The notes below the pieces were generated by a model that did not search any database, had not been told where the DNA came from, and worked only from the letters and a program-made list of their open reading frames with translations. Positions 16,088-25,618 of a stretch of DNA of 64,000 nucleotides are shown piece by piece (positions within the stretch are counted from its first letter, which is position 1; each line of letters starts with the position of its first letter). Where the stretch lies: positions 1 to 64,000 of the forward strand of contig DATAWG010000028.1 in NCBI GenBank assembly GCA_036267355.1, written 5' to 3'. The position numbers were made by a program, and so were the translations under genes. The DNA comes from Pirellulales bacterium. GTDB lineage: Bacteria > Planctomycetota > Planctomycetia > Pirellulales > DATAWG01.

Positions 16088-16592
16088 AGCTCCACCGAAA
16101 GCGCCGGCACGATGGAAACACTCTTCCGCCTTTTGCGCACCGAACCGGAAACGGCTTGGCAAACGACATGCCATCGCTGTTCGCGGACGCCGCCGACCGC
16201 AACCGGCCGCTCGATACGAAACGCTACGAGCCGGCATTCCCCGGGAAAAATCGGGATTCGGCCACGACGAATCGTCGTGTTTATTGAACCGCGTTGGCTC
16301 GCTTATTGGTCGGAGGGGCAACCGTGGCGCTGGGCCTTGTTCCTTTCGCGTGCATCGAATGCCGCAACATGTGGCAAGCCGCGATGCGAGGAGAACGTCC
16401 CACGAAGCAAAACCAATCGAAAATAGCGGCGATTGGCCTGCTTTCCCGCCATCGGCACGCCGCATGCCAAAGCGGCATGTGAATTGCCTTTACGCCGCCA
16501 CGGCGGAGCTTTCTGGGCGGCGATACGCGCGCCCCCTTGCGCTCACGCCCATCCCCCTCTGGAATCGTCGCATCGAGAAGGCCCTTCAATCT
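16088..16592. other. Divergent intergenic region, pfk / glucan phosphorylase
   Basis: About 505 nt between divergently transcribed genes. Open frames cross it in several phases but have no family character. I recognise no promoter, repeat or RNA gene. Confidence 0.4.
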
Positions 16593-19250
16593 ATGAGCAC
16601 CAATGTCATTCCGGCGGACGGATCGCTTCTTTGGACTCCCGAGGAAATCAACCACCTGGTGTCGCATAACGGCACTCCGGCAAAGACGCTCGACAACATC
16701 GTGCAAATGATTCAGCACCGGTTCGAAACCGATGTATGCTCGGTCTATCTGCTCGAGCCGGACCGGGCAAATCTTGTCCTCGCCGCGACGGTGGGATTGC
16801 GGCCCGACAGCGTCGGCCGGGTGCGGATGCGATTGGACGAAGGGCTGGCCGGGCTGGTCGCCGAGCAGTTCAAGCCGCTCATGGTGGAAGATGCCGCCCG
16901 GCATCCGCGATTCAAATACTTCCGCGAATCGGGCGAGGACCAGTACCGCTCGTTCTTGGGCGTGCCGCTGGTCGACCGCGGGCTGTTGCAGGGCGTACTG
17001 ATCGTGCAAACCGCCGAATCGCGCACATTCTCGGAAGAAGAAATGCAGTTGATGGTCGACGCCGGAGCCCAACTCGGGCCGCTCATCAGCGAAACGCGGA
17101 TGCTCGAGCAGTTCGTCGCTCCGTCGTACCACCGCTTGTGGGCCTTGGCGCGAAACCTTTGGTGGAGTTGGGACCATGAATCCGCGACGCTGTTTCGCGA
17201 TCTCGATCCCGTGCGCTGGCGGCAGGTGGATCACAATCCGATCGCTCTGTTGGAAGGCATGTCGATCGAGATGCTCGAGCAGCGGGCTTCGCAATTGGTG
17301 CTCCACAGCCGCATCAACTACACGTTTCGCCGGATGCAGGAATATTTGAATTCGACAAAAACCTGGGGCGCTCGCCATGCCGGAGTTCTTTGGGCTCGCC
17401 CCGTGGCGTATTTCTCGGCCGAGTTCGGGCTGCATGAATCGGTGCCGATTTATTCCGGCGGCCTGGGGATCTTGTCCGGCGACCATATCAAGAGCGCGTC
17501 GGATTTGGGAATTCCGCTGATCGGCGTCGGGCTCTACTACAACCAAGGCTATTTCCGCCAGCGGCTCGATATCGAAGGCTGGCAGCAAGAAGACTATCTC
17601 CATGTGAACGACGCGATGTTGCCGGTGCAGCCGGCCATGGGCAAGGACGGGCAACCAGTGCTCGTGCGGATTCAAACGCGCTCGGCGGAGATCACCGCGC
17701 GAGTAATGCGTGTGTCGGTCGGCCGAAATGCACTACTCCTGCTCGATTCCGATGTCGACGGCAACCAACCAGAGGACCGCGAACTCACAAGCCGGCTTTA
17801 CGGCGGCGATAATCGCGTGCGCATCCGCCAGGAGTTGCTGCTCGGAGTCGGCGGCGTGCGAGCGCTGCGGGCGATGGGGATTTCGCCCGGCGTGGTGCAT
17901 CTCAACGAAGGGCACAGCGCCTTTGCCTCACTAGAATTGGTCCGCCAGCGGATGGCCGAAGAGGGGTTGCGGCTCGACGAGGCGATCCGTCGCGTCGCCT
18001 GCCAGACCGTTTTTACCACGCACACCCCCGTTCCTGCGGGGCACGACCGCTTTTCGGCCCATCTGATCGACGAGCATCTCGGCCCGATCCGCGACGCCAT
18101 GGGGATGGCCCACGATCATCTGATGGCCCTGGGCCGCGTCGATCCCTATAACCCGGGCGAGGATTTTTGCATGACCGTCTTGGCGCTCAAGCTTTCGCGC
18201 CGGGCCAATGCCGTTTCTTCGCTGCATGGGCAAGTCTCGCGAAGCATGTGGACCGGTCTGTGGAGCAATCGGCCGGAGGAGGAAGTGCCGATCGGGCACA
18301 TCACCAACGGCGTGCACGTGCCCACTTGGCTCGCGCCGCAGATGCGGCAGGTCTATGATCGCCATCTCGGTTCCGATTGGCCGGTGCGAGCGAGCGAGGC
18401 CTCTTTGTGGGACACGATCGACACGATCGACGACGGCGAACTGTGGGAGACGCATCAGGCGCTCAAAGCACGTTTATTGAACTTCGTCCGCCGCCTTGCC
18501 GTGCGCCAGGCCGAACGGCGCGGCGAAGGGGAAGAAGCCCTCGCCCAGTTGCGGCGTGCGCTCAGCTACGATGCCCTAACGATCGGCTTCGCCCGCCGCT
18601 TCGCCACATACAAACGGGCGACTCTGATTTTCGAAGATATCGAACGGATCGCGGCGCTCGTGAACGATCCGCAAATGCCGATTCAATTCGTTTTCGCCGG
18701 CAAGGCGCATCCCCATGACGGACCCGGCAAGAAGCTACTGCAATACATCGCCCGGCTGACGCGCGACGCTCGCTTCCTCGGCAAAGTGGTGTTCGTCGAA
18801 GATTATGACATCAACGTCGGCCGGCATTTCGTGCAAGGCGTCGACGTATGGCTCAACAATCCGCGGCGACCGCTCGAGGCCTCGGGCACGAGCGGCGAAA
18901 AAGTCGTGCTCAACGGTGGATTGAATCTTTCGATTCTCGACGGCTGGTGGGCCGAGGCCTACGACGGCTCGAACGGTTTCGCGATCGGCGGCGGCGAAAC
19001 GCACACCGTCACCGACGTTCACGACTCGCGCGATCAGGCGGCCCTGCTCTCGACGCTCACGAATGAAGTGATTCCGCTCTATTATCGCCGCGACCGCGAT
19101 GGCATTCCCCGGGCCTGGATCAAACGCATGAAGCGCGCCATTCGCACGATGGGCTGGCGCTTCAGCGCCGACCGCATGGTGATCGACTACGTGCTCAAAA
19201 GCTACATCCCCGCCGCCGGCGGCACCAGCAGCGACATGACGCGGATGTAG
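16593..19250 (+). CDS. glgP: Alpha-glucan phosphorylase (GT35) with N-terminal GAF domain
   Basis: An 885-residue protein from the ATG at 16593. Residues about 20-175 form a GAF domain (IVQMIQHRFETDVCSVYLLE, GLAGLVAEQFKPLMVED, YRSFLGVPLVDRG), close to the GAF of PtsP-type proteins. A helix then leads into the phosphorylase: NLWWSWDHE near 190, YFSAEFGLHESVPIYSGGLG near 270-290, THTPVPAGHDRF, and the PLP site PLEASGTSGEKVVLNGG with its lysine near 770. The short TIGR02094-type phosphorylase removes glucose 1-phosphate from glycogen-like glucans. The fused GAF suggests direct control by a small ligand, an unusual layout. The open frame upstream of 16593 lacks family sequence. It diverges from pfk. 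Confidence 0.9.
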   Translation: MSTNVIPADGSLLWTPEEINHLVSHNGTPAKTLDNIVQMIQHRFETDVCSVYLLEPDRANLVLAATVGLRPDSVGRVRMRLDEGLAGLVAEQFKPLMVEDAARHPRFKYFRESGEDQYRSFLGVPLVDRGLLQGVLIVQTAESRTFSEEEMQLMVDAGAQLGPLISETRMLEQFVAPSYHRLWALARNLWWSWDHESATLFRDLDPVRWRQVDHNPIALLEGMSIEMLEQRASQLVLHSRINYTFRRMQEYLNSTKTWGARHAGVLWARPVAYFSAEFGLHESVPIYSGGLGILSGDHIKSASDLGIPLIGVGLYYNQGYFRQRLDIEGWQQEDYLHVNDAMLPVQPAMGKDGQPVLVRIQTRSAEITARVMRVSVGRNALLLLDSDVDGNQPEDRELTSRLYGGDNRVRIRQELLLGVGGVRALRAMGISPGVVHLNEGHSAFASLELVRQRMAEEGLRLDEAIRRVACQTVFTTHTPVPAGHDRFSAHLIDEHLGPIRDAMGMAHDHLMALGRVDPYNPGEDFCMTVLALKLSRRANAVSSLHGQVSRSMWTGLWSNRPEEEVPIGHITNGVHVPTWLAPQMRQVYDRHLGSDWPVRASEASLWDTIDTIDDGELWETHQALKARLLNFVRRLAVRQAERRGEGEEALAQLRRALSYDALTIGFARRFATYKRATLIFEDIERIAALVNDPQMPIQFVFAGKAHPHDGPGKKLLQYIARLTRDARFLGKVVFVEDYDINVGRHFVQGVDVWLNNPRRPLEASGTSGEKVVLNGGLNLSILDGWWAEAYDGSNGFAIGGGETHTVTDVHDSRDQAALLSTLTNEVIPLYYRRDRDGIPRAWIKRMKRAIRTMGWRFSADRMVIDYVLKSYIPAAGGTSSDMTRM

Positions 19251-19258
19251 GCATCCCC

Positions 19259-19311
19259 GAGCCCGCAGCAAGGATGGAACGTGTTTTCGTCCTTGCTAGC
19301 GCGGCGGGCTC
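19259..19311. terminator. Bidirectional hairpin between convergent genes
   Basis: GAGCCCGC (19259-19266) pairs with GCGGGCTC (19304-19311), and inside it GCAAGGA (19268-19274) pairs with TCCTTGC (19290-19296). It follows the phosphorylase stop and runs into the 3' end of the cyclotransferase gene, so it could end transcription from both sides. Confidence 0.55.
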
Positions 19312-19784
19312 GGCGGCCCCGCGGGATTTGCGAGCAATTCGATCTCGCGCACATATTCCTCCGGGAGGCCGTGTTCGTTCGCGCCCGACAGGATTATCTG
19401 CAAATACCAGTCGCTCGGGCGGCGGCCTTCGACCATGAACCGCTCGCCGCCGACGTATACTTGAGCCTGCAATTGCTCGCCCGCCGCCGTCTGGACCTCG
19501 ACCACTTCGCGTGAATAGCAGCCGTCGGACACGCATTCGTACTCGTCGAGCGCTGCCAGCGCCGCTGGCGCGCATCGGTAAACAACGCCCCACACGACGC
19601 CGCCCGGAGTTGGCATGATATTCGCATACGTCTCGACGCCGTCCGTATCCGTGTTGTTGAAGACCAGGCGGAAGTCTTTCAACTGGGCAACACTTGCGTC
19701 GCGGATCGGTCCTGTGCGCCTCTGCATCCGCTCCATCGATAGGTTGCTCCCGTAGGCGAAATACCATCGATCGGCGGTTGTCAT
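19296..19784 (-). CDS. Gamma-glutamylcyclotransferase-like (AIG2/GGCT fold) protein
   Basis: A 162-residue protein. The substrate-binding YGSNL motif is at residues 11-15, and the catalytic glutamate is expected in LAALDEYECVS (Glu81 or Glu83). The length and the middle GVVWGVVYRC strand match GGCT-like proteins, which release 5-oxoproline from gamma-glutamyl compounds. Many members have unknown substrates. It diverges from the transglutaminase-like gene with an 82-nt gap, which suggests a shared regulatory region, and is convergent with the phosphorylase gene. Confidence 0.85.
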   Translation of the reverse strand: MTTADRWYFAYGSNLSMERMQRRTGPIRDASVAQLKDFRLVFNNTDTDGVETYANIMPTPGGVVWGVVYRCAPAALAALDEYECVSDGCYSREVVEVQTAAGEQLQAQVYVGGERFMVEGRRPSDWYLQIILSGANEHGLPEEYVREIELLANPAGPPSPPR

Positions 19785-19866
19785 GCGATCTCCTTGTCGG
19801 TCGTAGAGCCTTTAACCTACCGCCCGCCACCAATTCCTCAAGCCTTTCATCGAGACACGTGCGACT

Positions 19867-20697
19867 ATGTTGATCCGAGTTGGCTCCGAAATCGTATTCA
19901 CCTATCCCGCCCCCACGGCCGTGCTCTTGATGCTTCATACGCATCCGTCGCGAGCGCCGACCATCCGCAAGCCGGAGCATTTGGAAATCGATCCCTACGT
20001 GCCGGTTGAAGAATATTTTGACTCCTATGGGAATCGTTGCTGTCGGGCGGTCGTGCCGGCCGGGCGCGTTGTCTATCGCAACGGCGCGATCGTGGAAGAC
20101 TCGGGGCTGCATGATTTGCAAGTTCCCACGGCGAGACAAATCGCCGTCGAAGATCTGCCGTTCGACACATTGCGGTTTCTGCTGGCGAGCCGCTATTGCG
20201 AAGTCGATAGCGAGTTGAAAGACATGGCATGGCAGTTTTTCGGGCAGATCACACCAGGTTGGCCGCGCGTGCAGGCAATTTGCGATTTTGTTCACCAGCA
20301 CATCCGTTTCGATTATCAGCAGGCGCGATCGAGCCGGACAGCGCTGGAAGCGTATCGCGAGCGAACCGGTGTCTGCCGCGACTTCACACATTTGGCGATC
20401 ACCCTTTGCCGTTGCTTGAATATCCCGGCCCGATATTGCACGGGCTATTTGGGCGACATCGGCGTGCCGGTGATGCCCTATCCGATGGACTTCAGCGCTT
20501 GGTTCGAAGCCTATTTGGGCGGCAATTGGCATGCGTTCGATCCGCGCAATCATATTCCGCGGATCGGACGAATCTTGATGGCCCGCGGCCGCGACGCCGC
20601 GGACGTTGCCATCACGACCACGTTCGGGCCCAATCAACTTCAAACTTTCCAGGTCTGGACCGACGAAGTTTCGGAAGTGCCGGCATATGCGCAATGA
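19867..20697 (+). CDS. Transglutaminase-like cysteine protease-fold protein
   Basis: A 276-residue protein with an N-terminal beta region (1-105) of the bacterial transglutaminase-N type and a transglutaminase core. The triad is visible: Cys170 in RTGVCRDFTH, His222 in NWHAFDPRN and Asp225. GYLGDIG between them is typical. No signal peptide is seen, so it is probably cytoplasmic. Family members are proteases or amidases acting on peptides; the true substrate is unknown. No gene partner is obvious apart from the divergent gamma-glutamyl enzyme. Confidence 0.85.
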   Translation: MLIRVGSEIVFTYPAPTAVLLMLHTHPSRAPTIRKPEHLEIDPYVPVEEYFDSYGNRCCRAVVPAGRVVYRNGAIVEDSGLHDLQVPTARQIAVEDLPFDTLRFLLASRYCEVDSELKDMAWQFFGQITPGWPRVQAICDFVHQHIRFDYQQARSSRTALEAYRERTGVCRDFTHLAITLCRCLNIPARYCTGYLGDIGVPVMPYPMDFSAWFEAYLGGNWHAFDPRNHIPRIGRILMARGRDAADVAITTTFGPNQLQTFQVWTDEVSEVPAYAQ

Positions 20698-21037
20698 CCC
20701 CTGTGAAGCCCGCAGTTCGGATCGAGCGCCGTAGCCCGAAGCGTTGGCGAGGACGACCGGCGACAGCCCGCGACGTTCGCTGCCACTTACGCGGATCGAT
20801 TTCGCGTGCTAGCAGCGGTTCTGTATCCGTTCAGACATTCGTCATTGGTGCTTCGTCATACATATAGACATTTGGTCATTCGTATTTCCCTGCTGCCGTT
20901 GCGTGAATTGCCGAAATCTTGTATTCTTCCGCGCCGAATGGAGGCGTCGGTCAGGCTTTCTAGCCTGACATTTGCGGCCGGCCACGTCAGTCTAGAAAGC
21001 CTGACGCAAGGGTGGCGCGATTCAGGGAGGAATCTGT
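20698..21037. other. Repeat-rich intergenic region
   Basis: 340 nt with no gene. It holds a CGAAGCGTTGGCGAGGACG-type motif near 20737 (compare 41963-42010), a 'cattcgtcattggtgcttcg' stretch near 20836 that resembles 47110-47130, and the REP-type inverted pair at 20944-21007. AGGGAGGAA before 21038 is the ribosome site of the next gene. Confidence 0.5.
20944..21007. repeat. Inverted pair of AGGCTTTCTAGCCT palindromes (BIME-like)
   Basis: TCAGGCTTTCTAGCCTGA (20951-20968) and GTCAGTCTAGAAAGCCTGAC (20986-21005) are inverted copies separated by about 17 nt; flanking GCGTC/GACGC pair too. They belong to the same type as 10628 and 41857. Confidence 0.65.
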
Positions 21038-24000
21038 ATGCGATATTTTGCCGGGATGGCGTGGGCGGCGGCGATTTCTATTGCGATTTTATGGGGCGTG
21101 TCGGCCAACTCGGCGCCGCCGCCGGATCCGGTGCCCGACACCTCATCCGCTGCCGCACTGTCGCCGCGATCGGCGCCCACGTCCCCGTCCGTTTCAACTC
21201 CGAGGACGGCGTTGCCGGGTTCGCCATCGAGTTCGACGGCGGCCGCGGCCCCGAAAACCGCGATTCACGAAGCGCAATGGATCTGGTCGCCCGCCGCCGA
21301 TGAGCATCCAAAGTCGAGCGTGCCGCTGGGCACTTGCTATTTCCGCCGCAGCTTTGAGATGACGCAGCCCGAGGCGGGCGAAGTGCAAATCACCGCCGAC
21401 GAATCGTATGAATTGTATGTCAACGGCCGAAAGGTCGGCGAAGGCCACAACTGGCACGTGATGGATGTCCACGATATCACGCGCTTTCTAAAGGCCGGCC
21501 ACAATACGATTGCCGTGCTGGCCAACAAGACCGACTTTGGGCCGGCCGGATTGGCCGCTCGCGTGTTGGTCAAAAGCGCCGGCGACACCTGGGTGTCGTA
21601 TCTGACCGGTTCGTCGTGGAAGACGAGCCAGAAGGAATTCGTCGGCTGGGCACAAACGCGATTCAACGAAACGCAGTGGCTGCCGGCCCGCGAAATCGGG
21701 CAATTTGGTGTCGTCAAGCCGTGGCTCGACGAAATGCAATTGGCGCATGGACTGGGAAGCCGGTTCAAGATCAGCGAAGAATTTCGCGTCGAGGCGGTCG
21801 TCTCATCGCAAGACACCGGCTCGTTGATCGCGATGGCGTTTAACGAATTCGGCGATATTTTGGCATCCCGTGAAGGGGGCCCGCTGCTGATCGTTCGGCC
21901 GGCGAAGGCGGGCCTGCCGCCGAGCAAAGTGTCGGTGTATTGCGATCAGGTGAAAAGCATCCAGGGAATCTTGCCATTGAACGGGCAAGTGTTCGTCGTC
22001 GGCGCGGGTCCGCAAGGAACCGGTTTGTATCGCATTTCCGAACCCGGAACCGCTCCGCTGGCGACGCCGCCCAATGAGACCAACCCCACGGCCGCCGCGC
22101 CCAATGCGCCGGCGCCGACCGCGGCCGCCCCAGCTACGCTGCCCGTGGATAAGCCATCTGGCGCAACTAGCGCGCCGTCTCCGGCCGCATCGATTCCATC
22201 GTCGTCGCGCAGGGGCCCTTCGAGTCCGTCCGCGCAAAATAGCCGACCGCATTCCGATAGCGGAGTGATTCTGGCCTCTGCGGTGGTGGAAGCGACAGAC
22301 GAAGAGCCGGCCGCGGCAAACATAAGCGAACTGAAGCCACTCAAAGAATTGCCCGACGACAATCACGAGAAATTGGTCGCGCCGCCACACAAGGCTACCG
22401 TCGTTCGAGCCAAACAAGTCGATCTCGTGCTGAAATTCACCGGTGAAATGGCCGAACATGGTCCGCATGCGCCGGTGCTCGGGCCCGATGGGTTGATTTA
22501 TGTCTTGATGGGCGACCACAGCAAGCCGGTTCATGCCGACGATCCGGCCAGCCCCTATCATCATCCGTATGAGGGCGATCTGATCTCGCCGCGCTACGAG
22601 GATCCGAACGGCTATGGCGTCGGCGTCAAAGCGCCCGGCGGAAGGATCATTCGCACGGATGCCTCGGGCAGCTTCTTCGAAACCTTTGCGGCCGGCTTCC
22701 GCAATCCCTATGGCTTCGCCTTCACGCGCACCGGCGAATTGATTACGCACGAGTCCGACATGGAATGGGACGTCGGCGAGCCGTGGTATCGGCCGACGCG
22801 ATTGCTGCACGTCGTGGCCGGCGGCGACTACGGCTGGCGCAGCGGCTGGGGTGCCTGGCCAACTTATTTCTACGACAGTCTGCCATCGATCGGCGAAACG
22901 GGTCGCAGCTCTCCCACGGCCGTCGTGGCCTACAACCACATGATGTTTCCCCGCCGGTTCCAAAACACGCTGTTTGTCGGCGATTGGTCGCGCGGGCGGA
23001 TTCTCAATGTTCGGCTTAAGCCGTCCGGGGCGAGCTACACCGCCGAGAGCAGTGTGTTTCTTGAAGGCAAACCACTGAATGTGACCTACCTGGCGATCGG
23101 GCCCGACGGAGCACTTTATTTCTGCACCGGCGGGCGCGACACGGAAGGCGGCATCTACCGCATCGTCTGGAACGGGAAAGTGCCGGAATCCGCGCTGCCG
23201 GTCCGCGAAGGAATGCGCGCGGCGATCCAGCAACCACAACTCGATAGCGCTTGGGCTCGGCAGCGCGTTGCCGTCATCAAGCAAAAACTCGGCGCGGCGT
23301 GGGATGCTGAGTTGCCCACGATCGCCAATAACGACAAAAACCGGCCTGAAAGCCGCTGCCGGGCGCTCGAGCTGATGCAATTGCTTGGGCCCTTTCCCGG
23401 CTCGGCAGAGTTGCTGCGCCTGTCGCGCGATCCCGACGATTCGGTTCGGGCGAAAGCCGTGTATCTGATGGGCATCCATGCCGATGAAGCCACCGGAGCT
23501 CGGCTTGTCGAACTTTTGCGCGACCCGAATCCGCTTGTGCAGCGAGTGGCCTGCGAGTCGCTGGTGCGCGCCGGCCAGCGAGCGACGTGGGCCGATCTCG
23601 TGCCGCTTTTGGTGTCGCAAGATCGATATGTCAGCTACGCGGCAACCCGAGCGCTCGAGCAGATTCCGAAGGAAGGCTGGCAAGCCGCGGCGTTGGCGGC
23701 CAAGAACCAGCGGCTGTTTCTCCAAGGCGCGTTGGCCCTCGTAGTAATGGACCCCGATCGAGCCACAGTCGACGCGATATTGGCCCGCGTTCAGAAGACT
23801 CTGGACGGCTATGTCACCGATCCCGATTTCCTCGATCTGCTGCGATTGACCGAACTCGCGTTGGAGCGCGGCAAGCTCATGCCGAGCGATGTGCCCACGC
23901 TCGGCGCGCGGCTTGCCAACGAATATCCCGCGGGCGATCGCGTGATGAATCGCGAATTGATTCGGCTGATGGCATTTTTAAAAGAACCGTCGGCCAACGC

Positions 24001-25324
24001 GCGGATGATTCAGCAGTTGCAAGATCCGGATCTGCCGGCGGAAGAAAAGCTGCATCTCGCGCTCATGGCCCGGTTCATTCCAAACTGGACTACGTCGCAG
24101 AAATTCGCGCTGTTGAAATTCTACGAATCGGCCCGTTCGCTGCCCGGCGGCCATAGCTTTACGGGCTATGTCGAAAACGTCTCGCGCGATTTCTTCGTCA
24201 GCCTCACCGACGACGAGCGAGCCCAAGTGCTCACGCAAGGAACCAAATGGCCCAGTTCGGCATTATCGGTGCTCGCGAAATTGCCCGACGACCCCGGCGC
24301 CGAAACGCTGGCCCAGCTTCAATCGCTCGATCGCAATTTGGAATCGATGAGCGGCGAGCCCGTGCGCCGGCTGCGAATCGGGATCGTCGCCGTTCTTGGG
24401 CACAGCGGCAATGCGGCCGCGCAGGCTTATTTGCGAGAGCTCTACGATCGCGATCCGGAGCGGCGCGGATTCATCGCCATGTCGCTCGCCGAGCATCCCA
24501 ATGGCGACAATTGGCCGGTGCTTGTTAAGTCGTTGTCGATCGTCGAAGGCGCATTTGCCCAGCAGGTGCTCTTGAAATTGGCCTCGGTGGATCGTAAGCC
24601 CCAGGGTTCGGAACCGATGCGGCAGGCGATTCTCTGCGGACTAAAGCTCGGCGACAACGGCGGCAAACTGGCCGTGCCGCTCCTGGAGCGTTGGGCCGGC
24701 AAGAAGCTCAGCTTCGCCGAGGACAAATGGGACACGGCGCTCGCCGCCTGGCAAGCATGGTTCGCCTCGAAGTATCCCGATCAGCCCGAGGCGAAGCTGC
24801 CGCAGGATTCGAACGCCAATCGCTGGACGATGGAAGAATTGCTTAGCTACCTGTCGTCGCCGGAAGGATCGGCCGGCGATGCTCAGCAAGGGGCCACCGT
24901 GTTCGAAAAAGCGAATTGCGTCAAATGCCATCGCTTCGGCGAACGAGGCGAAGGCGTCGGGCCGGATCTGACGAATGTCAGCCGCCGGTTTCAGAAAAAA
25001 GAAATCCTCGAATCGATTCTCTTTCCGTCGCAAGTGATTTCCGATCAATACGCCAGCAAAACGATCGTGCTCACCGATGGCCGCATCATTTGGGGCCTCG
25101 CCTCGACCCAGCCCGACGGTTCGATCGTCGTGTTGCAATCGAATACTCAACGGATCACGATCGCCAAGGACGAGGTCGACGAGATTCGCGCGTCGAAAAA
25201 ATCGGCGATGCCCGAGGGCCTGATGAACGCCCTGACGCTCGAAGAAATCGCCGACCTGTTCGCGTATCTAGAACAATCCCCCGACGCGAAAATCAGCAAC
25301 CGCCGCACGCAAGCGGAGCGATAA
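21038..25324 (+). CDS. PVC-type giant secreted protein: sugar-binding-like, glucose dehydrogenase-like propeller, HEAT repeats, cytochrome c
   Basis: 1428 residues. A Sec signal peptide (MRYFAGMAWAAAISIAILWG) leads to a low-complexity Ser/Ala/Pro linker and a beta-sandwich domain (about 75-170, AIHEAQWIWSP...YELYVNGRKVGEG). Next come a PQQ/sorbosone dehydrogenase-like propeller (about 245-730, with a disordered Pro/Ala insertion at 330-420), HEAT-like repeats (about 770-1010), and a C-terminal single-haem cytochrome (CVKCH near 1293, distal PDLTNVSRR). This architecture is a known planctomycete specialty, thought to oxidise sugars or sugar alcohols in the periplasm; the substrate is unknown. 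AGGGAGGAA lies 6-8 nt before the ATG. No partner gene follows. Confidence 0.85.
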   Translation: MRYFAGMAWAAAISIAILWGVSANSAPPPDPVPDTSSAAALSPRSAPTSPSVSTPRTALPGSPSSSTAAAAPKTAIHEAQWIWSPAADEHPKSSVPLGTCYFRRSFEMTQPEAGEVQITADESYELYVNGRKVGEGHNWHVMDVHDITRFLKAGHNTIAVLANKTDFGPAGLAARVLVKSAGDTWVSYLTGSSWKTSQKEFVGWAQTRFNETQWLPAREIGQFGVVKPWLDEMQLAHGLGSRFKISEEFRVEAVVSSQDTGSLIAMAFNEFGDILASREGGPLLIVRPAKAGLPPSKVSVYCDQVKSIQGILPLNGQVFVVGAGPQGTGLYRISEPGTAPLATPPNETNPTAAAPNAPAPTAAAPATLPVDKPSGATSAPSPAASIPSSSRRGPSSPSAQNSRPHSDSGVILASAVVEATDEEPAAANISELKPLKELPDDNHEKLVAPPHKATVVRAKQVDLVLKFTGEMAEHGPHAPVLGPDGLIYVLMGDHSKPVHADDPASPYHHPYEGDLISPRYEDPNGYGVGVKAPGGRIIRTDASGSFFETFAAGFRNPYGFAFTRTGELITHESDMEWDVGEPWYRPTRLLHVVAGGDYGWRSGWGAWPTYFYDSLPSIGETGRSSPTAVVAYNHMMFPRRFQNTLFVGDWSRGRILNVRLKPSGASYTAESSVFLEGKPLNVTYLAIGPDGALYFCTGGRDTEGGIYRIVWNGKVPESALPVREGMRAAIQQPQLDSAWARQRVAVIKQKLGAAWDAELPTIANNDKNRPESRCRALELMQLLGPFPGSAELLRLSRDPDDSVRAKAVYLMGIHADEATGARLVELLRDPNPLVQRVACESLVRAGQRATWADLVPLLVSQDRYVSYAATRALEQIPKEGWQAAALAAKNQRLFLQGALALVVMDPDRATVDAILARVQKTLDGYVTDPDFLDLLRLTELALERGKLMPSDVPTLGARLANEYPAGDRVMNRELIRLMAFLKEPSANARMIQQLQDPDLPAEEKLHLALMARFIPNWTTSQKFALLKFYESARSLPGGHSFTGYVENVSRDFFVSLTDDERAQVLTQGTKWPSSALSVLAKLPDDPGAETLAQLQSLDRNLESMSGEPVRRLRIGIVAVLGHSGNAAAQAYLRELYDRDPERRGFIAMSLAEHPNGDNWPVLVKSLSIVEGAFAQQVLLKLASVDRKPQGSEPMRQAILCGLKLGDNGGKLAVPLLERWAGKKLSFAEDKWDTALAAWQAWFASKYPDQPEAKLPQDSNANRWTMEELLSYLSSPEGSAGDAQQGATVFEKANCVKCHRFGERGEGVGPDLTNVSRRFQKKEILESILFPSQVISDQYASKTIVLTDGRIIWGLASTQPDGSIVVLQSNTQRITIAKDEVDEIRASKKSAMPEGLMNALTLEEIADLFAYLEQSPDAKISNRRTQAER

Positions 25325-25360
25325 GCCACCGATTCGGTTCCGACCGCCGCAGTTTTTTTC

Positions 25361-25576
25361 GTAGTCCAGGCGTTTTACGCCTGGGTCGCCGTGCCAAAAA
25401 GAGTTTGCGCTTTCAGCCCCGTTTCACGGGGCTTACCCCCGCCGGGCTTCACCCATCGGATGTTGAAATCGCGCGGTCGGCGATTGGCTAAAGCCGCGGA
25501 TCGAGAAGCCCGCTAGAAGCGGGCTGAAATCGGCGTTGTGGCGATTCGCGAACCCAGCCGTGAACGGCTGGGCTAC
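25361..25576. repeat. Cluster of four palindromes between convergent genes
   Basis: Within 216 nt: GTAGTCCAGGCGTTTTACGC with its CCTGG arm (25361-25384), AGCCCCGTTTCACGGGGCTT (25415-25434), AGCCCGCTAGAAGCGGGCT (25507-25525) and CCCAGCCGTGAACGGCTGGG ending in CTAC (25553-25576). The first and last are inverted copies of one GTAG-footed REP type and enclose the other two. Confidence 0.7.
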
Positions 25577-25618
25577 GCAAAAAAATGCGCGTCGGGCCGC
25601 GACAGTTTCGCGGCCGCC

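Noticed and set aside
21803-23725. A 640-residue minus-strand open frame
   Set aside because: Antisense to the PVC giant gene with no recognisable domain; composition is that of a shadow frame.
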